Below the pieces are notes generated by a model, which did no database searches, was not told the origin of the DNA, and saw only the letters and a program-made list of their open reading frames with translations. From assembly GCA_003993805.1 (NCBI GenBank), contig RSEF01000019.1, positions 11,678,353-11,742,352 on the forward strand: a stretch of DNA of 64,000 nt, in the 5' to 3' direction. The stretch comes from Himantopus leucocephalus. Its lineage: Eukaryota; Chordata; Aves; Charadriiformes; Recurvirostridae. Positions 12,901 through 26,800 of this stretch are shown one piece after another (positions within the stretch are counted from its first letter, which is position 1; every line of letters starts with the position of its first letter). The translations under genes and the position numbers were made by a program.

Positions 12901-15900
12901 CTGCCAAGGCATTTTGGCTGTGATACATTTAGGCCTAGAGAATTTGTGTTAAGGATCATTTCTCTTCAAACCAGCTGAAGGAAAGCCGATAATTAACCTA
13001 GGGCAGGTAGTCAACACAAGGGTGTGTTGGCTTTGCTGAACAACTTCAGTAAAGAAGCCCAAAAAGAAATGAAAACAAACAGAGATCATAGATTTGTACT
13101 CTTCCTGGACCATCCAAGCATGCTCCCCTTTCTGCTTACGTATCCCTAGCAAGGCTTTTGTGATCATCACAGTCTGCTTACAGCTGAAATGGATCTTCCC
13201 TATACGTGTTAGCTTGAACCAATTAACTGTCAACAACTTAATGAGTCAAGTCATCACAGTCTTTAAGATTTAGCATTTCAGTATCCCTACCACACACTGA
13301 ATCCTCTTAGGTGGCTCAAGTCCCAGGGTGGTAAACACGTGCCAACAAAGTCATTCTCAAGGGAATATACAACAGAGAAAAGGGTCTCTCTTTCGCAGAT
13401 TGTTTTAACAAGAATTTGCATGCAAAATCTTAGAATGTGGTAATACAGATTCAGTGCAGTAAGTGTAAATTGTACAGTACATTAGGACAGCAACGAAAAC
13501 TAAAAAAAGGTACATTCTGCAGACAATGTTGTCAGAAGTTAATTCTTACTTGTTTAATAACGCAAGATGACAGCAGACAGCCTGGGAATGCCTCTCAAAG
13601 AAACTGTTAAGGATAACAGGATCAGGTATCGGAAATCCCAGCAGTCACCAAAACGCATTTCTCTCACTCCATTCCCAGTTATGGAAGAAGGTTCATACAA
13701 TATAGCCAATAGCAGAACAAAAGAATAATTACATCAGTCAACCTTCATATGGTTGCTTCAATGGTGCTGAAATTTAGTCTGATTACTTGATACCTGGGGA
13801 AATCACAGCTAGAGGAAGTATTTTGCTAAGAAATATCAGAGAGGTTAAGGTTCAGATTTACATTTGCACCAATAGGTTGCAAACAACCATGCAGATATAT
13901 ATAAGTGCACGTAGATGTCAATATGCATATCCAGCTACATGTAGAGCTATGGATGTAGATGTAGACATGTATTTCCACATTGGTTTACGTATTAAATTCC
14001 TGCAGTACTTCTTGCCTATTTGAATGACATCTTGACATAGCAATTTTTGAGTCCTCCCTTCCTTTTTATATCAGTTCTGGAGCTAGAACCTCTTTTTCTT
14101 GATAAGAAAGAGTGATTATGCAAGAGCTGTGTCTTGTACCTGGAAAGGGTAGCAAAACGCAACTAGCTTTCCAAATGAAGTTTTAAAGCATATTTATTGT
14201 GCCTGGGAAACCCCAGATGAGATCAGTCATTTGGTTTCTAGTGAATTCTTGTGGAATAGATCATACCAATCTCATTAGTGTCTCTCACACTCGTCTCTAT
14301 CTTTCACAAGAAAAATGAGACAGTAACGAGTCTGAATGCAAAGTGCGGCAACCTTGCTACAAACCTACAGTAGTCCTTTGATGTGACAGATCACAAAAAG
14401 CAGGGCCTGTCAAAAACTGATGTATGGGAAAGTAAAAGGGCCCCAAGGTCAGAGAGCTGTCCTTCAAAAGAATTCACTTTCCTTTTGCCTGTTCTAATTG
14501 GGGTGCATTAGCATCTTATGAAGAATTAAACTGTCAATTAGGTTTTTCGCAAGGATTCTTTTAAAGAAAGCTTTTTTTTTTTTTTAAGAAAAATACTTTT
14601 CTTGAATTTTCTGACCACATAGAGAAGGATTCTGGTCTGGATTAGCTTCACATTAATCTAAGTGATCACCCTACATCAGAAGGTGACAAACACTTGCCAA
14701 GCAGAGAAATTAGCAGAAAGATGAAAGACAGTAAATTTGATAGATTCCATATATTACTCTCAAATAGGAATCTTGAAGTGACAATTGTATAAACATGCAG
14801 GAAGCTCTGAAATCCGTAGTCTGCCACATTTTCAATTTTGACAGGGAAGAAGCATAACTAATGAGTGATATGTGCAATAAAAATATACACTAGTCTCCCC
14901 TCTAAAAATCAACCACAGTTGAACTTGTTCAGGTTTCACAAGTGACACTCATACTTCCCCAGCACTAACAGCAATGCTGGTAGGGGCCAGTTAGCCTCAT
15001 TTAGATAAAGCCTCTCTTTTCTGAGTATCATCACTATCAACACAGAGAAGCTACAAGCAACTGTGTTTTAGAGGGAAACCGGGATTTTTCTTTTTACATA
15101 AACTACATGGCAAACAAACAGTGATAGACAAATGGACTAATAGTACGTGCTCTACAAGAACTAGGAAGGAACTAAGATATACAGGTATCATATTTAGTCA
15201 TTGGGACCTTAACTCTGACAATTGAGCAGGAACGTGAGTGACAATTCACAAAAAAGCCTCATCAAAACAGATGTCCTCCTTATTGCAACTGAACATTGTT
15301 CAATCCAAACTGTTCCACAACAGAATATAATCTTCAGGTCCTTCTAGAGCCTTCACTGATTATGCCAAGTTTCTTGGTATTTTTATTTTACTGTTTAATT
15401 TACTAGGCTTATTACAACAGCGTGCTTTGTACAGCTTTGTTTCTAATGCTGGCAACGTTTCATTCTGCGATTAGTAGCTCTTGTCCAGGTAACCTGCAGA
15501 GTTCAGAGTCTCGATGCTAGATGCCTAGGAGATAATTGAAACTTTAATATCTTTGAGTTTCCCTCCTCTATACTTCTGCATTTGCACCATCTGCAACCAT
15601 TGATGTTAATCAACTCAGCAGGCATACACAAAAAACCACACTTCTGTTGCTTTGGCTGAAAATGTGTGCCAATTATTGATTTTCCCATTTCACACAAAAA
15701 TAAATGGCCATTTCTGATGGAGCATGGGATGAAACCCGTACATCTGCTGGCATCTTGGCTTCTCCTGGCCTCCAGAGATATAACACATCCCACTATCATT
15801 GTGAGAAGGTATAGTACCTCTCTCTTACAACATGATTTGAGCTTTAGAAAGATCCTGAGCTTGTCAGTAAAATACCCAGGATTTCTCTAAGTAATAAGTC

Positions 15901-18880
15901 AGTCGATTATAACATTGTTATTGACAGTTTCCTACTGTTTCAATGGCGAATTCACTAGGTCTATATAGATTTAGACTTTACTTAGGAAGAAAGAAGTAAG
16001 CTGTACTTGTTTTCTCAGGCTGCTTCATCATCTATCTGTTACTTACATTTCAAGGACAACTGTTACTTCATATTGTAGCTGGCAGAGCTTGATATAAAAA
16101 TCAATACATTTGTGAGAAATGGGGATGCCTGAAGTGCTCTGAATGCTTTCAAATTACGTGCTCACAGCTCAGCGCAGCCACCCATCCTGGCTGTATGTCT
16201 TTTCTAATGTCCAGCGTAAGACTTTTTTTGTTCCTGTTGAACCTGGCAGATAATAGCTGCTGGCACTGAAACAACAGCAAGGAAGCACATGAACATGATT
16301 AAACTAGGCAGCCTTGAGGGAAATTTTCAGAAAGTGCTTGAGTTGGGAGTTTGTAGGGAGTGAGTGACAGAACCAAGAGCAAGGCTTTGGAATGACTTCT
16401 AGGACCCACTGAGCAAGCAATCTCACCTGTCTGAACCCCAAATTTTCCATTTGCATACCAGTAGTACCATGCAATACTCTTAATGAGAAGTAGATGATCA
16501 CATAAGAAGCTTTGAAATTCTCTGTGAAAAAGCAGTATTTAAGGTTATTTGGATTGCAAGTCTTGAAGCATTAGACTCTGAAAAAAAAAAATCACATTTT
16601 TCCTATAATCTTGAACCTTAAGGAGAAGAGAGTCCTAGTTTTTAATGACGATATAAATTTCTCTATTTAAACATTTTAAAATAACTTATTTACTATACAG
16701 CTTCATAGATTGGATGGCTTTACAAGTGCAGGCATTAAAATAAACATTTTCAAGATTAGTGACGACTTCCTCCCATTTTGCAATTTTTCCAGCTCTTTTT
16801 CACCTACTGAAACATTAAAAGCAACGTAAGAGCTCTGTGAGTTTGGTTTTAACATAAAACCAAATTGCTACTTCAGGACAGCACATGGAAAGACATAACA
16901 CTGTGGATAAGGAAGCTGAATCCAAGACATTTATTTCTCCCTGCATGTTATTTCCCATTACTTGGGATTTCAAAACTGCCAAGCAGTCACAAAGCCAAAC
17001 ATCACAGCACAGAAATTCCAGCCAGAATCTGTCTCCAGTTCCCTTTGCTCAAATCCACTTGCCAAGAATGGATACATGACATTGGCCTCATCTCCCTTTA
17101 AGTTGCTTATGATTTACTGCATTAGCTTCCAACAAGGCAGACAGGGGTAGTTGTGTCAGCAAAAGGCTAGAATGAATAACTTAAACTCCACCAAGGGCAG
17201 CATACAAACAAACCTATTTAAACAAGCAATCTTGATGTCAATTATTATCTGCAGCATTTGGAACACGTGCTATTGCTCAAGGTCAACACACAAATGTTGG
17301 AGTCACACCCAAAGAAGAAAGAAAAAGTTTGGGTATTTTTTTATTTCCATACCTTGTTTCTTTCAGTTTCTTTTACACAATACCATAATACCAACTGAGT
17401 ACCACCAGAGTGTAGCTGGAACTAGTATAATATCATTTCAGTAAAATAATAAAATCACTCACCTGAACAGACAAAGAAAGCTCAATCTAAAAAGCATAAA
17501 CAAGTTGGAGGGGGTGGGAGGGGGGAAGACATGATGCCTGCAGTTAAGACATGAAAGGAAAATGCAGAACTGATGAAGGTAATCAAAGAAGCCAAATAAA
17601 GTGGTTTCAGAACAAAATTTCAAGACTTACACAGTTGGCGATGTACACAAACATCTGCATTTCCCAGATACAGGAAGATTCTTATTTGGATTAGCTCCAC
17701 AGTCAGTTAGCATTGTAGTGTAGTCTTGATCACAATCAGGGACCATTTGAGATGCCATTTCAATAATATATAGCAGCTGAAAATATTCTTTCCTTTTCTG
17801 CTTAATGTTCCCAGGAACATGTTGTGCTCTCTGTCATAACCAATTTTTAATTTTCCTCTTAGCAACAATATATTGTATTATAATATGCCTATTGGTATTT
17901 TTTCATAATGTGACAATCTAAAAGTAGAATCCAGCTTTGTAACCTTGCTCACTAGTATCTAGCACCTTCAGTGGCCGCCATAGTGACACATTCTCAGACT
18001 ATGGCTAGATTTCCAAGCCCCCTTTTGGGCTACGGAACCACTGTGAAAATTAAGATATGGAAGATAGAGGTCTTTTTTAATACATACCTATAATAGCTCC
18101 TATAAGACCTGGGACGGGTCTCTCTAGGTTAAAAGGAATTTTAGAGGGGTAGCACATGTATTCTTAGTGTTTACCTACATAATATACATAGCTCCACACT
18201 TGGCCTCTTTTTACTTAGCACTAATATTCCCATTCATACTTCTACAAATGCTGATGCAAAGCAGTATATGAGATCAGGTCTAACGATGTAATTTAAATTG
18301 GCAAAACAATACCCAGATGTAACTTGACCTCCATAAACCACTTTACCCTTTGTATTTAAAGCAGTCATCATCATAAATCTTATCTCTCTTCCAATCCCAG
18401 TTATTATACATGCATGCAGAAGGGGGCTCTCTATTTCAGTGCTAGTATTTTTGTATCTGACATATGTATTACATTCTGGACTCCCTGCAGTGCTGTTTCC
18501 CTGGCTGCATTCCCAGGATCCTATGCTGCATCATCTGTACAGGTTTTCTCCCCATGTTACTCCTCCCAAGCATCTTTTGCCAGCATCATGCCTCTTTATT
18601 GGCTGGTAAATCTCAAATGCCTTTGGATATGACTAGTCACTATTAAATTTGAGTATTTACACACTGATTAACTGCAGAACAGGATCTGTCTTTGCGTTAC
18701 TGTGAAGCACTTACGCTGTTACAAGAGGCATCATTTTCTTTCAGGGGTGGGGGGAAGTATATAGAGATTATTCTTTTGTCCCCCCTCTCCCAGAAATCCC
18801 TTTTAGTCAGTAACATTGTTCCGTTACACAGCCAAACCCTTCAGAGGCAAATGGGGAGGTCATGGTCAAATTTAATAAGA
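9900..18880 (-). other. SPECC1: SPECC1 intron, no gene seen
   Basis: AT-rich intronic sequence between the 9.1-9.9 kb island and coding exon 2. The ORFs are short and resemble no family. The short A/T homopolymers (for example near 12752 and 14571) and simple GAAT-type repeats (about 11916-11936) are unremarkable. No tRNA, rRNA, snoRNA or intact mobile element was recognised. Confidence 0.6.
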
Positions 18881-18889
18881 TCTTACATG

Positions 18890-19450
18890 CCACCAGGGAG
18901 CAGACAAAAGCAAGCGTTTGCTGAGCTCCCGGGGGAAAGCAGAGCGTTTACACAGAAGCTCTTGGTATGCAGATGGTGTCGCTGCCTTTAGAAACAGGCT
19001 TAGATTTGAAGCCAATGGGAACAAGCTGATGGGGGCTAACGCTGAGGGAGAGAGCATGCCACACCGTAGCGTAGGAGCACAAGCTACACGCGAAGATGCT
19101 CGGGCTGGCTCTTTGTTCTCGCGTCTCTGCTGTGTCCCAGGAACAGCAGGGTAACCGCTCTGCTCATTCAGCGGAGGGAGAAGAGAGAATGCTATTGATA
19201 TAGGCGAAAACGTTAAAAAAAAAAATCCAACAGAAAAAGGAAGCTTTCAAATTGATTTATCCCTCTGCGAGACAGCAGGCTGTGTACCTCTAAGGCCGCC
19301 GGCGCCCCCGCGTGGCTCACCCACCGCCGGCTCCTGCAGAGCCCCGGCTTCTCCCTTTTCACTTCAGCTGCCTGACTGGTGGGGTGCGGATGCAGCCAAA
19401 GGCCAGTCTGCAAGGCACGGTATGTCTCGCCCTATACGCGGATTATCACA
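18890..19450. promoter_or_regulatory. CpG-enriched patch just downstream of SPECC1 coding exon 2
   Basis: Within AT-rich surroundings this stretch has a raised GC and CpG content (GGCCGCCGGCGCCCCCGCG near 19291-19309, and CGCGAAGATGCTCGGG near 19089). It starts about 130 bases into the intron after exon 2 (minus-strand sense). It may be an intragenic promoter or enhancer. No recognisable exon or conserved peptide was found in it. Confidence 0.3.
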
Positions 19451-19584
19451 GCAGGTAAATTCTGGCTGTGCTACAAGGTGGGGGGGGGCTGAGGAAAACT
19501 CAGCCAGGATCTCAGTGACACCTCAGTGACACTGACGGCACATTTCATATAAAGTAGACTGTCTTCCGGAATCTTTGTATCTAC

Positions 19585-19720
19585 CTGTGCTGGGCTTCAG
19601 TCGGCTCTCAGCGAGCTCAGAAATTGCTCCTGTTGTAATGGTCTTCTTCAGTCTAGAGACTCCAGAAGCTGCCGCCACCCCTGGTTTGGTCAGCATGTCA
19701 TCGCTGCTTGCCCTCTTCAG
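19585..19720 (-). CDS. SPECC1: SPECC1 (cytospin-B) coding exon 2
   Basis: The exon is bounded by an acceptor (TTATTGCAG|CTGAAG, exon begins at 19720) and a donor (ACAG|GTAGAT, exon ends at 19585). It is 136 nt long: 45 codons plus one base, phase 1. The reading includes [20 protein letters not shown] and [20 protein letters not shown]. This matches the N-terminal region of vertebrate cytospin-B, where human has LKRASSEDTLNKPG and RLKKTATAGAISELTESRL. It directly follows the SRLSK end of exon 1, exactly as in the family. The segment is a low-complexity Ser/Lys-rich N-terminal tail ahead of the coiled coils. Cytospins associate with actin and microtubules. The next exon is outside the window. 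Confidence 0.93.
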
Positions 19721-22656
19721 CTGCAATAAGGAGATTTTGTGAGCAACCAGAAGATTAAGACCTTGAATATTCCCATTAAGTAGTTCAAAATGTAAGATTC
19801 CTGGGAGAAAAGGAACATTTCCATAAAGTAACCCAATGGGAATATTGCTTTCGTAACCATACTAAATAGTTTCTTATTTTTTTTAATTTGTTTTGCATTC
19901 TAGGTATTTGTGAAGTGGGTTAAGAGACACTACTGTTTCAATAGCGAAGAGTGAAAATGGGAAAGACCATTTAAGTAAGCAAATAATTGAAAGCCAGAGA
20001 GAAAATAGTTTACAGGAGTAGATTACTGGCAACTCTGGCTTCTCAGATCTTGCTCTTTCATCGTATTTCCTCACTGGTTCACACTTAGTCAGATATTTGG
20101 GCCTGTGCAGATAAGTGCCAGTTGCAGAGCCTGACACACAGCAAATAATTGGCCCTTAATCTGTCTGTCAAAAAAAAAAAAGAGATCCTAAAAGAATCTG
20201 CTGGTTCTTGTCCCTCCATCAGGATCATGCAGTTTTGCCCCAAACAGTGACCTTAGATCCTCTGAAGAGACTTCTGAGCTACCCCAACAGCAAGCAACTG
20301 TCAGTTCCTTCCTGTGTTCATCAAACAGGAGTCACCAAACTTTGTGGCCTCATAAACTAGGTTATCTGACATGAACAAAGAACATGCTGGAGATCAAGCC
20401 AAAAATCTGAAACTCATTTAGCTGAGCAGCTCAGGCTGCCACAATAAAACGCAAGAGCAGCCAGTGCAAGATTTAACACAATTACCAATTGGAAATCCCT
20501 TACCTTAAACATGATATGATTTCAGTTATTTACCCTCCTTGTTTACTAAAAAAGCAGTGAGCAAAGATGGCAAATCGTCTCACGGCGGGACCTAATACTA
20601 TTTTACTGGGTAGTAGAAACTGGAAAGTCTGTTCACAAGAAAGCATTTTGTTCATGTGACCACTAAGGAAATCATTCACAGCACAGAAGTGCACTGGTTT
20701 TCAGAATAGAATTCTGCAGAATTCTAAAGATTAATACTGATATGCTTCATAAGCTTGGAAGAAGGTAAAGTATTTGCTTTACAGGGCATTTTATAGTATG
20801 TGGGGTTTTTTAAACATATTAGTGTATATCACTAATCTACTTCGTAAGCCTTATTGGACATGAGAAAGCAAGCATAAAGCGAGTCTACTCTAAATGCACA
20901 CTCAAGAAATCCATGCAGTACAAACACAGCAAACTTAAGATTCAAGGAGAAACACTGAAATTATGTTGCTTCAACACACAGAAGCAGATATTTATCTCAG
21001 AACTTTGGTCAGCTGCTTTCCCATTTGTGTGCCGCCATAACAGCCTGTGTACCTCTAATAAGAACTTCTAATTAATTTCAGGAAAAATACTTTAAGCATT
21101 TTAAAAGACCAAAGCTCTGGAGAGTCTCCCAAGAGCAGTATTTTTTTTTATCCTTTTCAGTTTGTGGACACCTAAACTGTTTTCACAAATCAAACTCCGC
21201 TTCCTTTGAAGTTGTCCCGTGACACCCAGGGGTTCTGTGAACCACTGGGCTGAAAACCACTGCTCGGGTTAAATGAAACTAGAGCACACAACAAGCGCTC
21301 TCCCTATTTAGTGGATCCTGAATGTAAAATCTTTAAACAAAATGAAGTCTCTCAGCTCCAATTCCTTCTCCCTTTCATCTCTTCCTCTGACTCAGAGTCT
21401 GTGGTTTCCTGGACCCTGTGAGCACGTAAGTTTCAATAATTAAAGCGTTGATCTGCTCCAGGATACCAAACAGCTAACGTTTTGCCTTCTGGCAAGAGGT
21501 TTTGTCAGCTCACTTTTAGGAGCAGAATGGAACAATCTGACTTTCTGACCTTTAGAGACTTCTGCAGTCTGTCTAAAGTAATTTCTCCAAAGTGCCCTCT
21601 TCTATAGCAGAAACTACTGTGTCTTTTTCTACGCCGTTTCTTCAAGGAAACCACTTTGATGATCTTGCATTTGCAGATGATCAACAGTTTGAAGATATTA
21701 GCTGTATTAGGAAGAAACGCCTCTACATTTAACACCAGACAAATCAATCGTATCAGATTTCCTGACTAGTCTCTTCAGTAGAATTCCTTCAGAGATGCTT
21801 GCCTCAGCCATACAGCGTGTACTCCAATGACGAACATGATCTGCCTGGAGCGCTAGACTGAAATACGCTATAGATAAAAAGCTCAGAGCATCTAGGAGCC
21901 TACAAAGCAAGTTAATTAATCCCTCACTTGATAAACTGTGATGATTAATGAAGTTTAGATCTCCTCTTGATTAAAATGCTGTACCATATTATATACTGTT
22001 TCCTAAACTTTACTCTTAGAAACAGTTATAACCAGGAAGCCACGGTCTATTTTCATCACTGGTATCTTGGTCTGTATTTGGACAATAAGGTTATTTTTGT
22101 TTGCTAGCAGCACGGGTACAGATGCAGCAACATTTCAGGTGTATTACTCTTTTTTTAAAAACACTACTTTAACAGAAGTGCCTGCTATTTTTGAAATATA
22201 TCTGTACAGAAAGGTAAGAATCAAAGTGTCTTTGTTACACTGCAAGTAATATCTTTTGTTAATATATTTTGCCTTGAAGGAAGAGAGGCGCAGATTTTTA
22301 GGAATTCCGGAAAACCATTAATAAATCTTTCAGTTTCTTTACATGTGTAACAATCAGTTGAATTAAGAATTTGCCATTTATTTTTCTCCATCTTCAAGTT
22401 TAAGGCAATTCCCTCACACAGACTGTGCAAGAGAAGCCGCTCGTACCTTGTACAGATACAGTGTCACCCCATCACATGCAAAATATTTTCAGAAATGTAC
22501 ATTAATCTAATATAGAACACAATTATCATTTCACTATGCTTAATACAGTGGTCAAGCCCACCCCAAGTCTCAGGGTATAGTAATGTTCCAGGACTAAACC
22601 AAAGCTTTAACCTGGAACAAGGCTGTAATACTTGCACAGTCCCTACTGGTCAGTAC
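19721..22656 (-). other. SPECC1: SPECC1 intron between coding exons 1 and 2
   Basis: This GT-AG intron of about 2.9 kb has its donor GTACTG at 22656 and its acceptor CAG at 19723-19721. It is AT-rich. It contains a degraded hAT-like fragment near 21130-21262, listed separately. No additional exon was recognised. Confidence 0.8.
21130..21262 (-). mobile_element. Possible degraded hAT/Charlie-type DNA transposon end
   Basis: Read on the minus strand from 21262 the sequence begins CAGTGGTTTTCAGCCCAGTG and continues with CCCCTGGGTGTCACGGGAC. This resembles the terminal sequence of ancient hAT-Charlie/MER5-like non-autonomous elements, which begin CAGTGGTTCTCAA. No matching second terminal repeat or target duplication was found by eye, so it would be a fossil fragment. 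Confidence 0.3.
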
Positions 22657-22803
22657 CTTGCTGAGCCGAGACTCAAAGGCAAGTGAAGTCGAGGACTTGG
22701 ATGTCTTCATTCCTGTTGAGGTGGTAGAAAGCGGTTTTCCTCGGTCAATCCCATGACTCCCTTGCTTTGCCACTGCACTCCAAGGCCTGGCAGTACTCTT
22801 CAT
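22657..22803 (-). CDS. SPECC1: SPECC1 (cytospin-B) coding exon 1, start codon
   Basis: The start ATG is at 22803-22801 and the exon ends at a strong donor AGCAAG|GTACTG (22657), giving 49 codons in phase 0. The product begins [18 protein letters not shown] and ends with [19 protein letters not shown]. Human cytospin-B begins MRSAAKPWNPAIRAGGHG and has [19 protein letters not shown] at the same place, so the start is well supported. SPECC1 encodes a large coiled-coil protein with a C-terminal calponin-homology domain. It is related to SPECC1L, which works at the actin and microtubule cytoskeleton. An upstream acceptor (TTTTTTTTTAG|GTTCTG, exon from about 22834) implies a 5' UTR joined from an upstream non-coding exon. 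Only 94 N-terminal codons of the gene are inside this window. Confidence 0.94.
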
Positions 22804-22834
22804 TATCTTCCCAAAAAACTCAAGTCTACAGAAC
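22804..22834 (-). other. SPECC1: SPECC1 5' UTR part of coding exon 1 with splice acceptor
   Basis: A pyrimidine-rich T9 tract followed by AG (22836-22835, minus strand) precedes 31 bases leading to the ATG. This marks the likely 3' splice site that joins a distant non-coding first exon. A second AG a few bases further in (CTGTAG) is a possible alternative. Confidence 0.6.
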
Positions 22835-23782
22835 CTAAAAAAAAATATATTTATATTTATGTATACTTATACACACACAAAAATATAAACCGTCTATTTA
22901 TCACCTGCAAGAGAGCAACAGAGATATCTGGCATCAGTTTAAAGGGCTGAAAAGGCCGTGCGAAACTTTATTCCCTCTCTTATACATATCAAAACTCAGC
23001 CTAGAGAAACCCTCAGAGCAGGCTGCAGCCACTTATATTTTTCACACTGACTGGTAACATGAAACACCACAGAAGGATCACGGACTTTTGTTGGGACTGT
23101 GTAAGTCAGAGACCTCCATCAGCCACTGCAGAACACCTGTGAATACTGAAGCACAATGAAAGAGTAACTGAGAACACTGAAGTCAACAGCAATAGAAGAC
23201 AACCTTGGGATAAAAAAAACTACTCCTCTTACTGTTAGCTCCAGCATCTTCAACTGAAGTAATACTTTTAAAAAGTCACATGAGAAGCAAGTTTCCTCAG
23301 TTGTATGGAAAATGATATCTTTAACTTAGAGTCTTCTAGAGAAGTGGCAGTTGATGTTGCCACAGTGATAAAAAGATGTCTCACAATACCAAGATTTACA
23401 AAACATGGTAAAAAATATAAACTTCCTTGTAAACAAAAATCTAGATCCACTATTCCTCTGAGATAAGCTTACACAAGAGAGAAATCCTGCCAGGAATCAG
23501 CAAACAGACATGAATTCCTTTTTTTTTTTTTTGGACATAGCTAAACAAATTTAATCTGCCAGCAAGAACAACTAGTCTGTTTCTCTCAGTAGGTAGACAG
23601 CTGCCAATTAAATAGCTAGCTCAACTCTTGTAGATCTAAAGCCATAAGTTTTCACCAGCCATTGCCCAACTCAATCCAGGAGTAGAATAACATAATAAGT
23701 TGGATTTATTTTTTTTAAATTTTTTTAAAAATACCCCACCAGTCTGAGTTGGGAGTGGGAGGGAGGGGAGATTGCCCGATAT

Positions 23783-23812
23783 CCCCCCCCCCCCCCCCCC
23801 CCCNCCCCCCCC
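23783..23812. repeat. Poly-C tract containing a single N
   Basis: This is an uninterrupted run of C with one ambiguous base at 23804. The isolated N inside a homopolymer suggests a polishing or gap-filling artefact rather than a true tract of this length. Confidence 0.85.
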
Positions 23813-26800
23813 AGTATAAGCAACACTTTTCTTCTGCAGCTTCATTTGCTAATAGACACAGGATGTAGCTGCATATCAGTCTTGTGTCGGCAGAGGCTAA
23901 CTTGCTTCTTGTCTGTTGAACAGGTAACCAGAAGATGTACAAAGAAATCAGCCTAGTGTCTCAGCTAGGAGAACGCTCTGGCAGTAAGCACATGCTGTTT
24001 ATCACACAGGAGCCCAGCTGGGCTGGTGTGAACTTGGACAGCAATCCTTGACAGAGATGTCGAAGCAATTTCTTCCTGGCTGAGTCAGTAGAAGAGCTGA
24101 GGTCACATTTTATATTTCATAATTTTCTTTATACTTTATTTCACATTCACAAATAAGAACGCTCACTCAACTCACTGGAAAAAAATCCGTTTGGGGCCAA
24201 GTCGTATTTGACACTAGCAGCACCTTCCAGGTGCCACGATGGTGGCAGGTCTATTTAAGGAGTGTTTTGTTGCACAGAGGCAGAAGGGAATGTCAAGCGC
24301 TCTGCTGCTGTCTTATGGAGAACAAAGCCAGCAAGTGACATTTCCTCTATTTATCCTTGGTGCCTCTCACAGGGAGGGCTGTCTACTTTCTCCACAGCTC
24401 TAACCTGTCAGCTCCTAAACAGCGAAATAAAAAAGTTAGTAGTTATTATTATTACTAAATATAGTCATTACTCCATTAAAATTCTTAACACATACAGCAT
24501 GGAGCCATCAACTGATCTCATTCTCATTAGGGGAGAAAGCAGAGTAGTCTTTGTTGATGATTATGCTGATGACTTGGCTCCTTTTTTAAAGCACTAACAG
24601 ATAGGTAAGCTATATTACAATAGATAATAATGTTTAGCATTCCCACAGTTCATGATCTACCTTAGCACGCTTCAGTGCTTTACATTATTTAATAAACTAT
24701 TTTTAAAGGGCATAGAATTCACTGTATTTATATGGATGAACAAGCAGCTACACATGCAAACTATCTTCCTGATTAAGATCTCTAAATTATGCAGATTTTG
24801 GTTTTTGCAGATCCAGTGGTTGCACATGCATTTTGCTTTATTATACCCTCTGGATTTCTTCATAACTGTATCTCATACTTTCCTGCCTTCAGCTGTACAG
24901 ATGCTTTCTTGATATCCAAAAGAATTTAATTTTGAGTCATCCATGGCATTTTAAAGTTGCAGTAGAGTGATATGCTCATTAGTAAAAGGAAGAAGTACTT
25001 AAAAACCAAAGAAAACCCCAAAAAACCAAACCACAACAAGAAATCCAGCCAGTAGCCTGAGGCAAACTGGCTTTTTCATGTAATGACAGCTGAATTATGT
25101 GCCATGTGGATTTAATAATATTTCACTATGCCAAGCAGATGAAACTAAAATTGAGAAGAATATATTCGGATTTATTAGCGTTTATTAGTTTTCCATGTAT
25201 TTATATGGGAATCAGCATTTGTAAAAGATGGAGGTAAGGCTTCTCGTATACTTGGCTAACCTGAATCTGCCTTGTAGATAAAGAATTCAATCTCTGAAGT
25301 GGGATCTCAATACTTTTCACAAGCCTTATATGTACTTCAAAGAATAAAGCCAGGTTGCACACATCTTAAGTTGCTTCCGTTCCTAGATAGGTGACACACA
25401 TTCCTGTTATTAGAAGTACTCCTTCAGGAGACTTACTAGTCAAAACTAATTCCAAAAAGAAAAAAAAAGAGCCCTGCTGTTCTTTGATGAGAACAGGAAA
25501 TCCATTCTCAGAGTCCACACCAGCTTTTCCTCTCCTCCAAATTCAATTTATTGCATTACAGGAAAACAAATAATCAAAAAACCTTCATGAAAGCTGTGGG
25601 CAGTTGGGACAATGGGAAACCCTGAAGTTCAGCATTATGAAATGGTTCATGGACTGCGTTAGGTAGGCAGCAGTGAACTGTCAACCAAAGTACTAACTTA
25701 GATATCTAAAATGGCTAGAGCCAGTTAGCATTTTGGAAACCTAACATTAGCATAGAGGTTTCTCTAATCCTGGGGTAGAGACAGTTCATATAGGGACAGT
25801 TTGTAAGAGATGGTATTGAAAACATCATATACAGCTTTTATCTACTTGTCTTAAACACACCATTTTTTCTACTAGATGAACAGTTAAACAATAACATAAT
25901 TTTTAAATCTAGAAAGATCAAAAAAGCATTTTTGAAGGCACTTGGGTTAAGAAACACCTGAATTTTCGCTTCTATTCCAAATCTTACACTGGGCAGCAGC
26001 TTGTCAGAGCAGTACAATGACTAAACGGCAGCCTCTGCTGCCTCAATGTGATTTTCAGCGCGAGGCTGGCAACAGTAGCTTGCAAAGACCATCCTTCTGC
26101 GCCAGCACAAATGACTTTGAAAGTAGCCAATCATGGTCATAAACAATCCTTGAATGAGAGCTTGGGAATGGTATCACCACTAACTTATCACAGCCGAACG
26201 CATCTTGGAATATTGTCGCTTTCACAAGTCAAGACAAAGGCAGTACATATAGATTGATAGCGTCGATACTATAACAGGATATTGTTGAACACCCTTTTGC
26301 ACACAGCCTTCCGAGCCTTGTATCTCTGTTCCTGCCTCTGTGAAACGCCACCAGGCTATGGCTCCCAGTGGCTTTAGAATATATTGATAGAAGACTATTC
26401 TATTTTAACTAAATATCAGTTTTTCCTTCTGAAAGGACCCCACAGGGATTATGACTCGATCTCTAGGCTACCCATAGAGAAATCTGAAAGAGAAGCCGCT
26501 TTCTACAAGAGATGCAACCAAGCTGCTTTTGCAAACACAATGACAAAAATCACTAGGTGTATACCCATTATGTCTCAGTATGTTTCACGAGACATGTTTC
26601 CTGCTCGCTCTCCCAGAAGGTGACTTGCTTTAAGCAATGCCTGGAGCTCTATGATTTTATTTTTCATTTCTTTCGTCACACTTCACAGGGAACTTGCCTT
26701 AGAAAGCAAACAGAATGCTGCCATCCCAAGATTCAAAGTCTTTCCTTCTTCGGCATCAGCCAGAGCAGTTCACTAGTGGGCCACAATTAAATCCCTGCAG

